Shown here piece by piece: positions 26,719-35,857 of a DNA stretch of 64,000 nucleotides. The translations under genes and the position numbers were made by a program. This DNA is from Thiovibrio sp964588325 (GTDB taxonomy: Bacteria; Desulfobacterota; Desulfobulbia; Desulfobulbales; Desulfurivibrionaceae). The DNA is taken from assembly GCA_964588325.1 (NCBI GenBank), contig CAZPOR010000004.1:124001-188000 (forward strand), given 5' to 3'. The number at the start of each line of letters is the position of its first letter. The first letter of the stretch is position 1. The notes under the pieces were generated by a model, which saw only the letters and a program-made list of their open reading frames with translations, ran no database searches and was not told where the DNA came from.

Positions 26719-27117
26719 GTGACCTCTTCAGACTTTTTCTCCCTGCTCAGCGCCGTAAGCCTATTTGCCATTGCCATAGCCCTGGTTCCGACCTTCCTGC
26801 AATTTCGCCGCACCTTGCAGAAACTGGAAGTTTGCATCGAGAGCGTAAACAAGCATGTGGATCCGCTGTGCCAGTCCCTGACCGAAGCGGCCAACGAGAT
26901 CCAGCTCCTTTCCATCTCCCTGGGCGACAAGCTGGAAAAGACCGACGCGGTCATCTACACCGCCCAAAAGTCGGCGGACGCATTGCTCACCACCACCACC
27001 CTGTTCAAGGAATCGGTGCGCCCGGTTATCACTACCCTGGGCAGTGTCAGCGCCGGGGTCATGGCCTTCTCGCACTTCCTCAACCGATCATGGACAACAC
27101 CCAAAAAAGGAGAATGA
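26719..27117 (+). CDS. DUF948-domain protein
   Basis: A 132-residue protein with one N-terminal membrane helix (about 8-28) and a long amphipathic helix with repeated heptads, the DUF948 pattern. I chose the GTG at 26719 because CAGGAG lies eight bases upstream and the membrane helix then starts at the N-terminus; longer in-frame readings begin in non-coding-like sequence. It ends one base before the YtxH-like gene. DUF948 and YtxH proteins often occur together and may stiffen or scaffold the envelope. Function unproven. Confidence 0.75.
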   Translation: MTSSDFFSLLSAVSLFAIAIALVPTFLQFRRTLQKLEVCIESVNKHVDPLCQSLTEAANEIQLLSISLGDKLEKTDAVIYTAQKSADALLTTTTLFKESVRPVITTLGSVSAGVMAFSHFLNRSWTTPKKGE

Positions 27118-27118
27118 T

Positions 27119-27508
27119 ATGAGCAGAGACAATTGTGACAATTCCAGCACCGCAGTATTGGCCTTCCTGGCAGGCACCGTTGTCGGCGCGGCCATTGCGC
27201 TGCTGACCGCCCCGAAAACCGGCCAGGAAACCCGGGAGATGCTGGCCGATTATGGCGCCGAGCTCAAGGACCGGGCCAAGACCCTGCCCGATGATTTTCA
27301 GGAATATAAGGAAACCGCCATCGAGCGGAGCAAGGAGATGATCGCCAAGGGCAAGGAACTGATCAGCAGGGGCACGGATCTTGCCGCGCAGGGAAAGGAT
27401 TTTCTCGACGAAAAGAAAAGAACCCTCAGCGAAGCCATCGAGGCGGGGAAGATCGCCATGCAGGAAGAACGGGAAGCCCTGGCCCACAAACTGGAAGACA
27501 AGGATTAG
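27119..27508 (+). CDS. YtxH-domain protein
   Basis: A 129-residue protein. The N-terminal FLAGTVVGAAIALLTAPKTG (about 15-34) is the YtxH membrane/glycine signature. The remainder is a long charged helix, with repeats resembling apolipoprotein or LEA-like helices (SKEMIAKGKELISRG). The start ATG has AGGAGA six bases upstream. It follows the DUF948 gene with one base between stop and start. Probably an envelope stress or structural protein. A strong terminator follows the gene at 27621-27670. Confidence 0.8.
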   Translation: MSRDNCDNSSTAVLAFLAGTVVGAAIALLTAPKTGQETREMLADYGAELKDRAKTLPDDFQEYKETAIERSKEMIAKGKELISRGTDLAAQGKDFLDEKKRTLSEAIEAGKIAMQEEREALAHKLEDKD

Positions 27509-27540
27509 CCTGCCTTTGGTTGTTGCATAGGTCCGTCACC

Positions 27541-27621
27541 CGTCACCCCGGCGGAGGCCGGGGTCCAGAGGCATTTGTAACATACTGAAATGACTGGACA
27601 CCTGCCTTCTCCGGCATGACG
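27541..27621. repeat. MITE/REP-like element with 28-base inverted ends
   Basis: The left arm (27541-27568, starting CGTCACCCCGGC) and the right arm (27594-27621, ending CTCCGGCATGACG) are imperfect inverted repeats, matching at about 22 of 28 positions, with an inner GGCC palindrome in the left arm. Both ends read CGTCA. It lies between two convergent genes. Elements with this look occur in many copies in proteobacterial genomes; only one copy is in this window. Confidence 0.55.
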
Positions 27622-27670
27622 AATAAAAAAGCGGTGATCTCGTTGTATTGAGACCACCGCTTTTTTATTC
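27621..27670. terminator. Bidirectional rho-independent terminator
   Basis: A perfect 16-bp arm (starting AATAAAAAAGCGGTG) plus a further four pairs after one mismatch, closing a short loop, with A-runs on the left and T-runs on the right. It serves both the YtxH gene (+) and nadK (-). Confidence 0.9.
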
Positions 27671-27688
27671 ACGCACTACACACACCCC

Positions 27689-28528
27689 TCACCGCGTGTT
27701 TTTCCGCACCTCGCCCGCCCTTCCTCCCCAGTTCAACTTGTTGCGCAGGATTTCAAAATAATCCTTCTGGGGCGAACAGATGAGGCGCAGGGGCCTTTCC
27801 GAGGCCACCACCTCCAGGGTATCGCCGGCCGATATTTCCCAGGCCGGCTGGCCATCGACAATAACCTTCGCCTTATTGGCCTGCTCGGCAAGTTTGGTGG
27901 TGAGACAGACTGCGGCGGGGAGAAGCACCGGCCGGCTCTCCAGCATGAACGGGCAGATCGGCGTGACCAGGATGGACTGCAAGGCCGGATTGACGATGGG
28001 CCCCCCGGCGGAAAGATTGTAGGCCGTGGAGCCGGTGGGGGTGGAGAAGATCAACCCATCCGCCCGGTAGGTTGTGATGTATTTTTGGTCTGCCCAGGTG
28101 CTCAACTGAAGCAACTGGTCAACGCTGCCCTTGCTGATCACCACATCGTTGAGGGCATAACGCCAAGCCACCGCCTCGCCGCCGCGATGAATCCTGGCCT
28201 TGAGCATCAGCCTTTCCTCAACAACCATCTCCCCGGCGAGAATCCCTTCCAAAACCTCATACCGCTCGCTGACCGCCACCTCGGTCAGGAACCCGAGATC
28301 GCCGAGATTCACCCCGACCACCGGCACCCGCAGCCGGCTCGCCTGGTCTGCAACATGGAGCAGGGTGCCGTCCCCGCCCAAGATGATAAGCAGGTCCATA
28401 TCGTCGGCCAGGGTATCCACCTCGGCGCCAACATCCCGTTCCCCCAGCCAGGAAAGCAGTTCCCGACTCATCGCCAGGGCGGCGGGCGAATCCTTTCGAC
28501 AGATGATGCCAACCTTGCGGATATTCAT
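27689..28528 (-). CDS. nadK: NAD kinase
   Basis: A 279-residue ATP- or polyphosphate-dependent NAD kinase that makes NADP. The diagnostic GGDGTLL motif (about 52-58) and the NLGDLGFLTE block are present. The C-terminal half has GLIFSTPTGSTAYNLSAGGP, the NAD-binding loop. Length is usual. Its stop lies about 20 bases from the bidirectional terminator. It follows proC on the same strand with a gap of about 95 bases. Confidence 0.95.
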   Translation of the reverse strand: MNIRKVGIICRKDSPAALAMSRELLSWLGERDVGAEVDTLADDMDLLIILGGDGTLLHVADQASRLRVPVVGVNLGDLGFLTEVAVSERYEVLEGILAGEMVVEERLMLKARIHRGGEAVAWRYALNDVVISKGSVDQLLQLSTWADQKYITTYRADGLIFSTPTGSTAYNLSAGGPIVNPALQSILVTPICPFMLESRPVLLPAAVCLTTKLAEQANKAKVIVDGQPAWEISAGDTLEVVASERPLRLICSPQKDYFEILRNKLNWGGRAGEVRKNTR

Positions 28529-28623
28529 TACTTACCCAATATACTTAGGCGCCGTTGCGAAACAACGCCTTTGCACTGTTTCGTTACGGCGTCTTTTGCC
28601 GTTTTTCCATCCTGACGGCAAGG

Positions 28624-29478
28624 TTATTTTTGTTGCGACTCCGTGCCGAGGGCAGAGACCACAAGCCGCCCAAGTTCACTGGAGCGATTGGCGGCCGCTT
28701 CCACCGCATTGGTGACCAGCGCCCTGAAGGCCCCCTTTTCAAGCTCATGCAAACCGGCAATGGTTGTACCGCCCGGAGAAGTCACCATGGCCCGCAACTC
28801 GGCGGGATGCCTGGTCCCATCCAAAGCCAGCAGCACGGAACCAAGCACGGTTTGCAAGGCAAGAGTCTGCGCCACGGGACGAGCCAGCCCGACCTTGACC
28901 CCTGCGTCGATCAGGGCCTCGATAAAGGTAAACACATAGGCCGGACCGCTGCCGCTCAAACCGGTAACCGCATCAAGAGAAGACTCGTCCAGCACAAAAC
29001 TGACCCCGATCGCATCGAAAATGCTGGTGGCCACGGCCAGGTCCTCGGAACTCACGCCCAGCCCGGGGCTCAAAGCGGAAGCGCCCTTGAGTACGATGGC
29101 CGGAGTATTGGGCATCACCCGAATAACCCGGCAGCCGCGCCCGGAAACCGCGCCTTCCAGCACGGACAGCGGAATTCCCGCGGCAATGGAAATAAGCAGG
29201 TGGGACGCATTTATTGTTTCACGCGACTCGCGGAGAACTGCGCCGACCACCTGCGGTTTTACCGCCAGGACGACCACCTTGCATTCCGCCCAGACAGCCG
29301 TGGCCTCTGAAACCGCGGCAACATTATAGTCCTTCTGCAGCAACGCCCGCCGGGCGCTGCTGGGGTCCGCGACCAAAATCTGATCGGCCTTGACAAGCCC
29401 GGCCCCTGTAATGCCCTTGATCAGGGCTTCGGCCATCAGCCCGCCGCCGACAAAGCCAAGTTTTCCGGAAAAACCCAT
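28624..29478 (-). CDS. proC: Pyrroline-5-carboxylate reductase
   Basis: A 284-residue reductase for the last step of proline synthesis (pyrroline-5-carboxylate to proline, NAD(P)H). The N-terminal Rossmann motif is FVGGGLMAEAL; VLAVKPQ, MPNTPA and GLSGSGPAYVF, and the C-terminal TSPGGTT...LE block, are the family signature. I chose the ATG at 29478 because it places the glycine motif near the N-terminus and has GAGGAG upstream; the open frame extends further but the extra part looks non-coding. Confidence 0.95.
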   Translation of the reverse strand: MGFSGKLGFVGGGLMAEALIKGITGAGLVKADQILVADPSSARRALLQKDYNVAAVSEATAVWAECKVVVLAVKPQVVGAVLRESRETINASHLLISIAAGIPLSVLEGAVSGRGCRVIRVMPNTPAIVLKGASALSPGLGVSSEDLAVATSIFDAIGVSFVLDESSLDAVTGLSGSGPAYVFTFIEALIDAGVKVGLARPVAQTLALQTVLGSVLLALDGTRHPAELRAMVTSPGGTTIAGLHELEKGAFRALVTNAVEAAANRSSELGRLVVSALGTESQQK

Positions 29479-29646
29479 ATCCTGCTCCTCTTGGTTAATC
29501 AGGCCGGAGTAAACAACTCGGCCATATTGAGTCTCTGCGAATGATACTGTTGCATGGTACCAATTTCCCCCGCCATTGCAAGGATGATTCGCGGCACGCA
29601 GCATCCGCACCCCAGGAGCACATGATCCTTGCCAAACTCTGGGCGT

Positions 29647-29680
29647 AAAAAAACCCGCGGAAGTTGCAGCATCCGCGGGT
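29647..29680 (-). terminator. Rho-independent terminator of lpxC
   Basis: A nine-base stem ACCCGCGGA/TCCGCGGGT with a ten-base loop, followed on the minus strand by a T-run. It lies 28 bases downstream of the lpxC stop. Confidence 0.85.
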
Positions 29681-29707
29681 CGTTCCTCTCGGGAGAGGCT
29701 TGCTCGC

Positions 29708-30691
29708 TTAAGCGAAGCAGGTCTGCCCGGCAAGGGCGATGCTGGGCGGCAACAGATACGAGAGCAGCTTGTCGCCAGCCTCCTTGGTGCTCAAAACCAC
29801 CTTCTCCAGCACCCGGTTTTCCCCTTCTTTTTCATAGGCGATCAAGTCCCACCGCTCGGGCTGGGCGGCAAGCTGCTTCATCAAGGAAAAATGATGGCCA
29901 TGCCCGGATTTCCGGGTCACGACATGACCCAGCAGGGGGAAGCCCAGCAGGGCCAGATCACCGATCACGTCCAGGGTCTTGTGCCGGGCAAACTCGTCGG
30001 CAAAACGCAGACCCTCGGCATTGACTATGCCGTCATCGTCGATAACCACGGCGTTTTCCAGGGAGCCGCCCAGGGCAAGACCGCTCTGGCGGAGCTTCTC
30101 AACCTGATCCAGGAAACCGAAGGTTCTGGCCCCGGCAACCTCCTTGGCGAATTTCTGGGGGTTGAGATCACTGGAAAAGGTCTGTTTTTTGATCAGGTGA
30201 TGATTGAACTCTATCTCGCAGGTGACCTTGAACCCGTCATAGGGCAGGATCTTCACATAGGAATCGCCCTCGACATAGGAGATTGCCTTGTTCACCTTGA
30301 GCATCCATTTGCAGGCGTCCTGCCGGCGGCGGCCTACCCGTTTCAGCACATGGACAAAAGGACCGGCGCTGCCGTCCATGATGGGCACCTCGGGACCGTC
30401 CAGCTCGACCACCGCATTATCAATGCCCATGCCGAAAAGCGCGGCCAGCAGATGCTCGGTGGTGGAGATCATCGCCTCGTCCTCGGTGGCGATGGTGGTG
30501 GCCAGCCGGGTGTCGATGATCCGGTCCATGAAGGCGGGAGTCGGCGCGGCCTGCGGCATATCACTGCGCACAAAACGAATCCCGCTGTTCTCCTCGCCGG
30601 GCAGAATGGAAAGGGTGGCAACCTTGCCGGAATGAAGGCCGATACCCGCGAAGCTTACCGGCCTTTTGATGGTGTGCTGTAACGAATCCAT
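29708..30691 (-). CDS. lpxC: UDP-3-O-acyl-N-acetylglucosamine deacetylase
   Basis: A 327-residue zinc amidase, the committed step of lipid A synthesis. STTEHLLAALFGMGIDN carries the first zinc His, and the later HKTLDVIGDLALLG has the other His and Asp ligands. Conserved GIGLHSGK is at the N-terminus. I chose the ATG at 30691; a TTG 13 codons upstream lacks a better ribosome site. Followed by a clear terminator. It is upstream of proC on the same strand but separated by that terminator. Confidence 0.95.
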   Translation of the reverse strand: MDSLQHTIKRPVSFAGIGLHSGKVATLSILPGEENSGIRFVRSDMPQAAPTPAFMDRIIDTRLATTIATEDEAMISTTEHLLAALFGMGIDNAVVELDGPEVPIMDGSAGPFVHVLKRVGRRRQDACKWMLKVNKAISYVEGDSYVKILPYDGFKVTCEIEFNHHLIKKQTFSSDLNPQKFAKEVAGARTFGFLDQVEKLRQSGLALGGSLENAVVIDDDGIVNAEGLRFADEFARHKTLDVIGDLALLGFPLLGHVVTRKSGHGHHFSLMKQLAAQPERWDLIAYEKEGENRVLEKVVLSTKEAGDKLLSYLLPPSIALAGQTCFA

Positions 30692-30926
30692 ATGATAAAC
30701 ACTCTCTTGTAGTCTGTGTGTATTTTGCAACGCTCAATAAACCATACTGAGCAAATGCAAAAAACAGACCAGCGAGAGCCATATTGGACGAAAAACAAAC
30801 AAACGCTTTATTATCAATATGTTAAAAAGGAAATTCAGAAACCGTGCCCGCCAATGGCTCGTCTGACTGTGGCAAAAAAAACACACCCGGAACCGCCCTC
30901 TTTCCTTGGGAGTAGTTTTTTTGCCG

Positions 30927-31988
30927 CTACAGCGCGTGGCGGGAGAGGTGATCCGCCAAAAACAGATCGAATTCCTGGTCCATGCGAAGTTCAATGGTCA
31001 AGGCCAGAATGGGAAACGAACCGAAAAATGGCCGGAGTTTGACAAAATCCTTCTCCGTGGTGACAAGCGCCTGGGCTCCGCTTGCCCGGGCTGCGGCAAC
31101 AAGAGCGGCCACGTCCTGCGCTGTATAGTCGTGATGATCCCTGAACTCCTTGGAGCCGGTCACGGAAAAGCCCTCCTGTCGCAAGGTCTGGCGGAAGGAT
31201 TCCGGATTTGCGATTCCGGCAAAGGAAAACACCTTCCTGCTTCTGGCCTCGGCCAGGGTGCAAGGAGTATTCTGACTGCTGTGCCAAATCCCGGCAGGCA
31301 GATACGCCCCAAAAAACACAGGCTTATCAGGAAATGAGACCTGCAGCCGGCGGTGAAAATCCTCGACCGCGGAACGATTGGTGCCATCCACCCCGCTAAT
31401 GACAAAGGCGTGGGCCCGCTCCAGGGCGGAGAGCGGTTCCCGCAATGGACCGCCGGGGAAAACCCGGCCATTGCCGAGGAGCGTCCCGGCGCTGAACAAA
31501 ACCAGATCAAGATCACGCCGCAAGGCGAGATGCTGAAAGCCATCGTCCATGACAATGAGGTTCGCCCCGAAGACCTCGACGGCATGCCTTGCAACCCGCA
31601 CTCGCTGGGAACCGGTCAGGACCGGCACCCCGGGCAGCGCCTCGGCCAGCATGAAAGGCTCATCCCCCGCCATCTCCGGCGGGAGCAGCGTTTCCGTCCT
31701 GTCGGCAACGATATTGATCCGGTCTGCGGCCTTGCCGCCATAGCCGCGGCTGACAATGGCCGGCCGCACTCCCCTGTCCATGAGCAAACGGGTAACATAG
31801 CGCACCATGGGGGTTTTTCCGGTGCCTCCCAGGGTGAGATTGCCGATGCTGATCACCGGAACCGGCAGCCGTTGTGATTTCAAAAAGATATCGTTCCGGT
31901 AGAGATAGGCGCGCACCAGCATGACCAGGCTGTATGCCGGCGAAAAAATGCGGCCGACCAGAAAGAGCACGGCAAGCAGCGGTTTCAT
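30927..31988 (-). CDS. lpxK: Tetraacyldisaccharide 4'-kinase
   Basis: A 353-residue inner-membrane-associated kinase that phosphorylates the 4' position of the lipid A disaccharide. An N-terminal hydrophobic helix is followed by the Walker A SIGNLTLGGTGKTP (about 45-58) and DDGFQHLALRRDLD, both LpxK signatures. The start ATG at 31988 overlaps the waaA stop in an ATGA, so the genes are translationally coupled. The open frame continues upstream inside waaA, but that part is a shadow. Confidence 0.95.
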   Translation of the reverse strand: MKPLLAVLFLVGRIFSPAYSLVMLVRAYLYRNDIFLKSQRLPVPVISIGNLTLGGTGKTPMVRYVTRLLMDRGVRPAIVSRGYGGKAADRINIVADRTETLLPPEMAGDEPFMLAEALPGVPVLTGSQRVRVARHAVEVFGANLIVMDDGFQHLALRRDLDLVLFSAGTLLGNGRVFPGGPLREPLSALERAHAFVISGVDGTNRSAVEDFHRRLQVSFPDKPVFFGAYLPAGIWHSSQNTPCTLAEARSRKVFSFAGIANPESFRQTLRQEGFSVTGSKEFRDHHDYTAQDVAALVAAARASGAQALVTTEKDFVKLRPFFGSFPILALTIELRMDQEFDLFLADHLSRHAL

Positions 31989-33292
31989 CCTCTCCCCTCC
32001 CGCGCCACGATATCGCTGATCAGAACGATGTGCGCCCAGGTGACTCCGCGCCTCGACGCGACCAGCTCCTGCGCGTGGCGCCCTGCCCGCTCCCGCTCGC
32101 CAGGATCTTCCAACAGAAGGGTCAGTCCGGCGCGGAGCTCCCCCCCATCCCGGACAAGTCTGGCCCCGCCAACAGCAAGAAGATCTCGGCTGATCTCGGC
32201 AAAATCCTCCATGCACGGTCCGAACAAAACCGGCTTGCCATGCACCGCAGGCTCCAAGGGGTTATGGCCCCGCTGGGGCACCAGGCTGCCGCCGATAAAA
32301 GCCACATCACACAGGGCATATACCGATGACAGCTCCCCCAAGGTATCGAGGATCAACACCGGCCCCTCCCCTGCTTCGGCGAGCGAGCGGCGGCAGGCGG
32401 CAAAACCGTGCCGGACCGCCATGGCGGCAAGTTCGGCGCCCCGCTCCACATTCCGCGGGGCCAGCACCAGAAACAGATTGGAGCTGGACCGGAGAAGTTC
32501 TTGAAAAACAGTAAAAACAATCTCTTCCTCTCCTTTGTGAGTGCTGCCCGCCACCCAGACCAGAGCCTGCTCCGGAATCCGCAAGGCAGCCCGGTCAAGC
32601 CCTGGTCTGGCATCCCCCCCAGACAGGGCCGCATCGTATTTCAGGTTGCCCAGCACAGCCAGCCGGTCCGGGTCAACTCCGAGCTGCCGCATGGCCATGG
32701 CATCCTGCTCCGTCTGCATGGCAAGGGCGCGGAAGGAATTGAAAAGCGGCCTGAAAAACCAGCAGAACCTGCGATATCTGCTCAGGGAGCCTTCCGAGAC
32801 CCGGCCATTGACCAAAAGAGAAGGGATGTCCCGCCGATTGAGCTCCCGCAGAAAGTTCGGCCAGAAATCGGTCTCCACCAGAACAAAAAGATCGGGCTTT
32901 GCCCAGGAAAGCACCCGCCGTACGCATATGAGCAGATCAAAGGGAAAGGGCGCGAAACAATCCACATGTTCATGGAGGGTGCTGCGGGCAAAAGACTCCC
33001 CGGCCCTGGTGGCCGAGGAAAAAATGATGATCCCTTGGGGATACTTGTGCCGCAGCTCCTGCACCAGATTCCGGGCGGAAGCCACCTCGCCCACGGACAG
33101 GGCATGCACCCAGATGCGGGGGTGGTACGACCCGTCAGCGCCGGGACGTTCCCCAAGGCCGAAGCCCAGCCGCTTGCCGGAACGGCGGCGGTACTTGGGG
33201 GTCAGTATAACTTTGACGAAAAGAAGCGGAGCGAATACAATCACCCCCACCGTCATGAACAGATTGTAAAAAAAAGCCGATACCATATCCAT
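31985..33292 (-). CDS. waaA: 3-deoxy-D-manno-octulosonic acid (Kdo) transferase
   Basis: A 435-residue GT30-family glycosyltransferase adding Kdo to lipid A precursor at the inner membrane. An N-terminal membrane anchor (about 8-30) is followed by the acceptor domain with IWVHALSVGEVAS and the donor domain with GNLKYDA, VAGSTHKGEEE and the late GGHNPLEP-like block (RGHNPLEPAVHGKPVLFGP). Its ATG at 33292 is separated by one base from the rsmE ATG on the other strand. A start two codons in is possible. Forms an operon with lpxK. Confidence 0.95.
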   Translation of the reverse strand: MDMVSAFFYNLFMTVGVIVFAPLLFVKVILTPKYRRRSGKRLGFGLGERPGADGSYHPRIWVHALSVGEVASARNLVQELRHKYPQGIIIFSSATRAGESFARSTLHEHVDCFAPFPFDLLICVRRVLSWAKPDLFVLVETDFWPNFLRELNRRDIPSLLVNGRVSEGSLSRYRRFCWFFRPLFNSFRALAMQTEQDAMAMRQLGVDPDRLAVLGNLKYDAALSGGDARPGLDRAALRIPEQALVWVAGSTHKGEEEIVFTVFQELLRSSSNLFLVLAPRNVERGAELAAMAVRHGFAACRRSLAEAGEGPVLILDTLGELSSVYALCDVAFIGGSLVPQRGHNPLEPAVHGKPVLFGPCMEDFAEISRDLLAVGGARLVRDGGELRAGLTLLLEDPGERERAGRHAQELVASRRGVTWAHIVLISDIVAREGRG

Positions 33293-33293
33293 T

Positions 33294-34040
33294 ATGAACC
33301 TGATCTTACTCCATCCGCAGGAACTGGCCGGTCAGCATGTCACCCTGACCGGACGCCGCGCCGAACATATCCGCACGATTCTCCGCGCCACAATCGGGGA
33401 CACTCTCCGGGTCGGCATGCTGGGCGGATTGCTCGGCACCGGCCGCATCCGAGAGATGGCCGGTGACACCGTTGTCCTTGAGGTGCAACTCACCAGCGAA
33501 CCGCCGCCTCTTCAGCCTGTCGGCCTGATCCTGGCCGTGCCCCGCCCCATCATGCTGAAACGGGTCTTGTCCCAGGCGGTCTCCATGGGGGTGACCCGGA
33601 TCTTCCTGATCAACGCCAACCGGGTGGAAAAAAGTTTTTTCAGCTCCACCCTCATCCGGAACAACGACTTTACGGAACCGCTCTGCCTCGGCCTTGAGCA
33701 AGCCATGGACACCAGACTGCCGGAGATCTCCGTTCACCCCCGCTTCCGGCCTTTCGTGGAAGATGCGCTGCCCCAACTGCTCAGCGACTGCCCCATCCGG
33801 CTTCTTGCCCACCCGGAAGGCGACCGGACCATTGCCCAGGCGGCCGAGGGGTTGCGGGGACAGCCGGATCAACAGGCAATCCTGGCCATCGGCCCGGAGG
33901 GAGGGTGGGTTGACTTTGAGGTACAACGCTTCAAGGAGCAAGGCTTCATACCCTTCAGCCTCGGTCCCCGCATCCTCCGGGTCGATACCGCTGTTCCGGC
34001 CCTGCTCGGTCAGCTCAGCCTTCTGCGCCGGCTTGACTAA
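33294..34040 (+). CDS. rsmE: 16S rRNA m3U1498 methyltransferase
   Basis: A 248-residue SPOUT methyltransferase that methylates U1498 of 16S rRNA. An N-terminal PUA-like domain with RAEHIRTILRA precedes the knotted domain, which has AIGPEGGW and LGPRILRVDTA as SAM-binding knot motifs. There is no clear Shine-Dalgarno sequence. The start codon faces waaA one base away, so promoter and leader must lie within waaA. It converges with murJ, with an 11-base gap. Confidence 0.93.
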   Translation: MNLILLHPQELAGQHVTLTGRRAEHIRTILRATIGDTLRVGMLGGLLGTGRIREMAGDTVVLEVQLTSEPPPLQPVGLILAVPRPIMLKRVLSQAVSMGVTRIFLINANRVEKSFFSSTLIRNNDFTEPLCLGLEQAMDTRLPEISVHPRFRPFVEDALPQLLSDCPIRLLAHPEGDRTIAQAAEGLRGQPDQQAILAIGPEGGWVDFEVQRFKEQGFIPFSLGPRILRVDTAVPALLGQLSLLRRLD

Positions 34041-34051
34041 GACGCCGAAGT

Positions 34052-35653
34052 TCAACCTCCTTGCCAGCCAAACCGCTGCCGGACCCGCTCCACCAGCATG
34101 GTCAGCTCCTTGAACCCCAAGGCATAGAGCGTCACCCCGTAGACCGCTCCTCCTGTGGCAATGGCCATTGCCAGGACGGCCAGGCTGGCCGCGAACCCGT
34201 CCAGGGCAAAAGGAGCAAGGAGACGATGCAACCCGATCAACCAGAGGCCCATACCCAGGGAGGCTCCCAGCACTTTACCCAACCCGGCAAACAGATAGCG
34301 CAGGGAATATCCGCCGAGCTTCCGGTACAAGACCGTGCTCAGGAAAAGAAAATTCAGGATCATGGCGCAGGAGATGGAAAGGGCAAGGGCCTTGTGCTGC
34401 AATAAATCGATGGTGAGCCAGACCAGAAGCACGTTGACCGCCATGGTCAGAAAACTGCCCGCCACCGGATAGCGGGTCTCATCCAGGGCATAAAACACCG
34501 GCACCATGATCTTGACCGAGGAGTAGGCAAACAACCCCACGGCATAACAGGCCAAGGCCTCGGCGGTTCGCGTGGTGGCCAGGCTGTCAAAGCTGCCGTG
34601 CTGGAAGATGACCCGGGTAATGGGCTCGCCCAGCAGCATCAGCCCCACCGAGGCCGGAACGGTCAGGGAAAAGGCCAGGGTCAGCGAGGAGGCATAGGTT
34701 TCCCGGAGCTTGTCCATATCCTTGAGCGCCGCATACCGCGCAATCACCGGCAGGGTCGCGGTGGAGAGGGCCACCCCGAAAAGACCCACCGGCAGCCAGA
34801 ACAGGCGAAAGGCGTAGCTGAGCCAGGAAAGGCTCCCCTGGGCCAGGGAAGAGGCGAAATAGGTGTTGATCAGCACATTGATCTGCAAGGGCGCAAGGCC
34901 GATCACCGCCGGGGCCATGAGTTTCAGGATGCGGCGCAGGCCGGGATGGCGGAGGTCAAGCCGGGGCATAAAGACAAACCCGGCCTTAAACAGGGCAGGC
35001 AATTGGCAGCCAAGCTGGAGCAGGCCGCCGATCAGGGTGCCGATGGCCATGCCCACGATGGGCGGCTGCCCGAACCGGGGCATGAGCAGGGCAAAACCGA
35101 CGCCGCCGACGATGGAACCGAGGTTGAAAAAGCCCGAGGCCAAGGCCGGAATGAAAAAACGGCCCCGGGTGTTTAAAATCCCCATCACCACGGAGGAGAG
35201 GGAGATACAGATGAGAAAGGGGAACATGATCATCGAGAGGAGCGTGGTGAGCTCGACCTTTCCCGGAATCGCCTCAAACTCGGCCTCGACCATGAAACCG
35301 ACGATCCGCTCTGCGAAAATCACCCCCAACAGGGTAAGGCAACTGAGCAGAATCCCGATAAAAACCAGAACGTTGCCAGCCAGGGCCCAAGTCGCCTTTT
35401 CTCCCTTGTTGGTTTCATAATCGGAAAAAACCGCGACAAAGGCGGCGCTCAAGGCGCCTTCGCCAAAGAGATCCCGCAGCAGATTGGGAATACGGAAGGC
35501 CACCACAAACGCGTCGAAGGCAAATCCCGCCCCGAAAAACACCGCAAAAGCCTGTTCCCGGATCAACCCCAGGATACGGCTGCACATCACGGCCACGCCG
35601 ACCGTGCCGGCGGACCTGGCAATTTTCCCTGTATCCTGTGCGGGTTTTTCCAT
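34052..35653 (-). CDS. murJ: Lipid II flippase MurJ (MviN)
   Basis: A 533-residue multi-pass protein of the MOP superfamily, with about 14 membrane helices, that moves lipid II across the inner membrane for peptidoglycan synthesis. Conserved blocks include ILGLIREQAFAVFFGAG at the N-terminus and RDLFGEGALSAAFVPVF-like sequence (here FVAVF) after it. I chose the ATG at 35653, since upstream codons look non-coding. Convergent with rsmE. Confidence 0.94.
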   Translation of the reverse strand: MEKPAQDTGKIARSAGTVGVAVMCSRILGLIREQAFAVFFGAGFAFDAFVVAFRIPNLLRDLFGEGALSAAFVAVFSDYETNKGEKATWALAGNVLVFIGILLSCLTLLGVIFAERIVGFMVEAEFEAIPGKVELTTLLSMIMFPFLICISLSSVVMGILNTRGRFFIPALASGFFNLGSIVGGVGFALLMPRFGQPPIVGMAIGTLIGGLLQLGCQLPALFKAGFVFMPRLDLRHPGLRRILKLMAPAVIGLAPLQINVLINTYFASSLAQGSLSWLSYAFRLFWLPVGLFGVALSTATLPVIARYAALKDMDKLRETYASSLTLAFSLTVPASVGLMLLGEPITRVIFQHGSFDSLATTRTAEALACYAVGLFAYSSVKIMVPVFYALDETRYPVAGSFLTMAVNVLLVWLTIDLLQHKALALSISCAMILNFLFLSTVLYRKLGGYSLRYLFAGLGKVLGASLGMGLWLIGLHRLLAPFALDGFAASLAVLAMAIATGGAVYGVTLYALGFKELTMLVERVRQRFGWQGG

Positions 35654-35857
35654 GAAAAACAACCGGAGAAATATGGATATCCTGACAACAAACACTTCCC
35701 CTCGACACAGGAAAGGATTGATGCGGCTCTCATTCCACCGACCAAAATAGCAGGTTGCCGGGCAGAAGACAACAGACATTCCAATTAGTTGCTTGACTTC
35801 ATTGGATTTTTCTTACTAAGGTACAGACCGACAGCATCTGTCTGAAGGAGACTGCGC

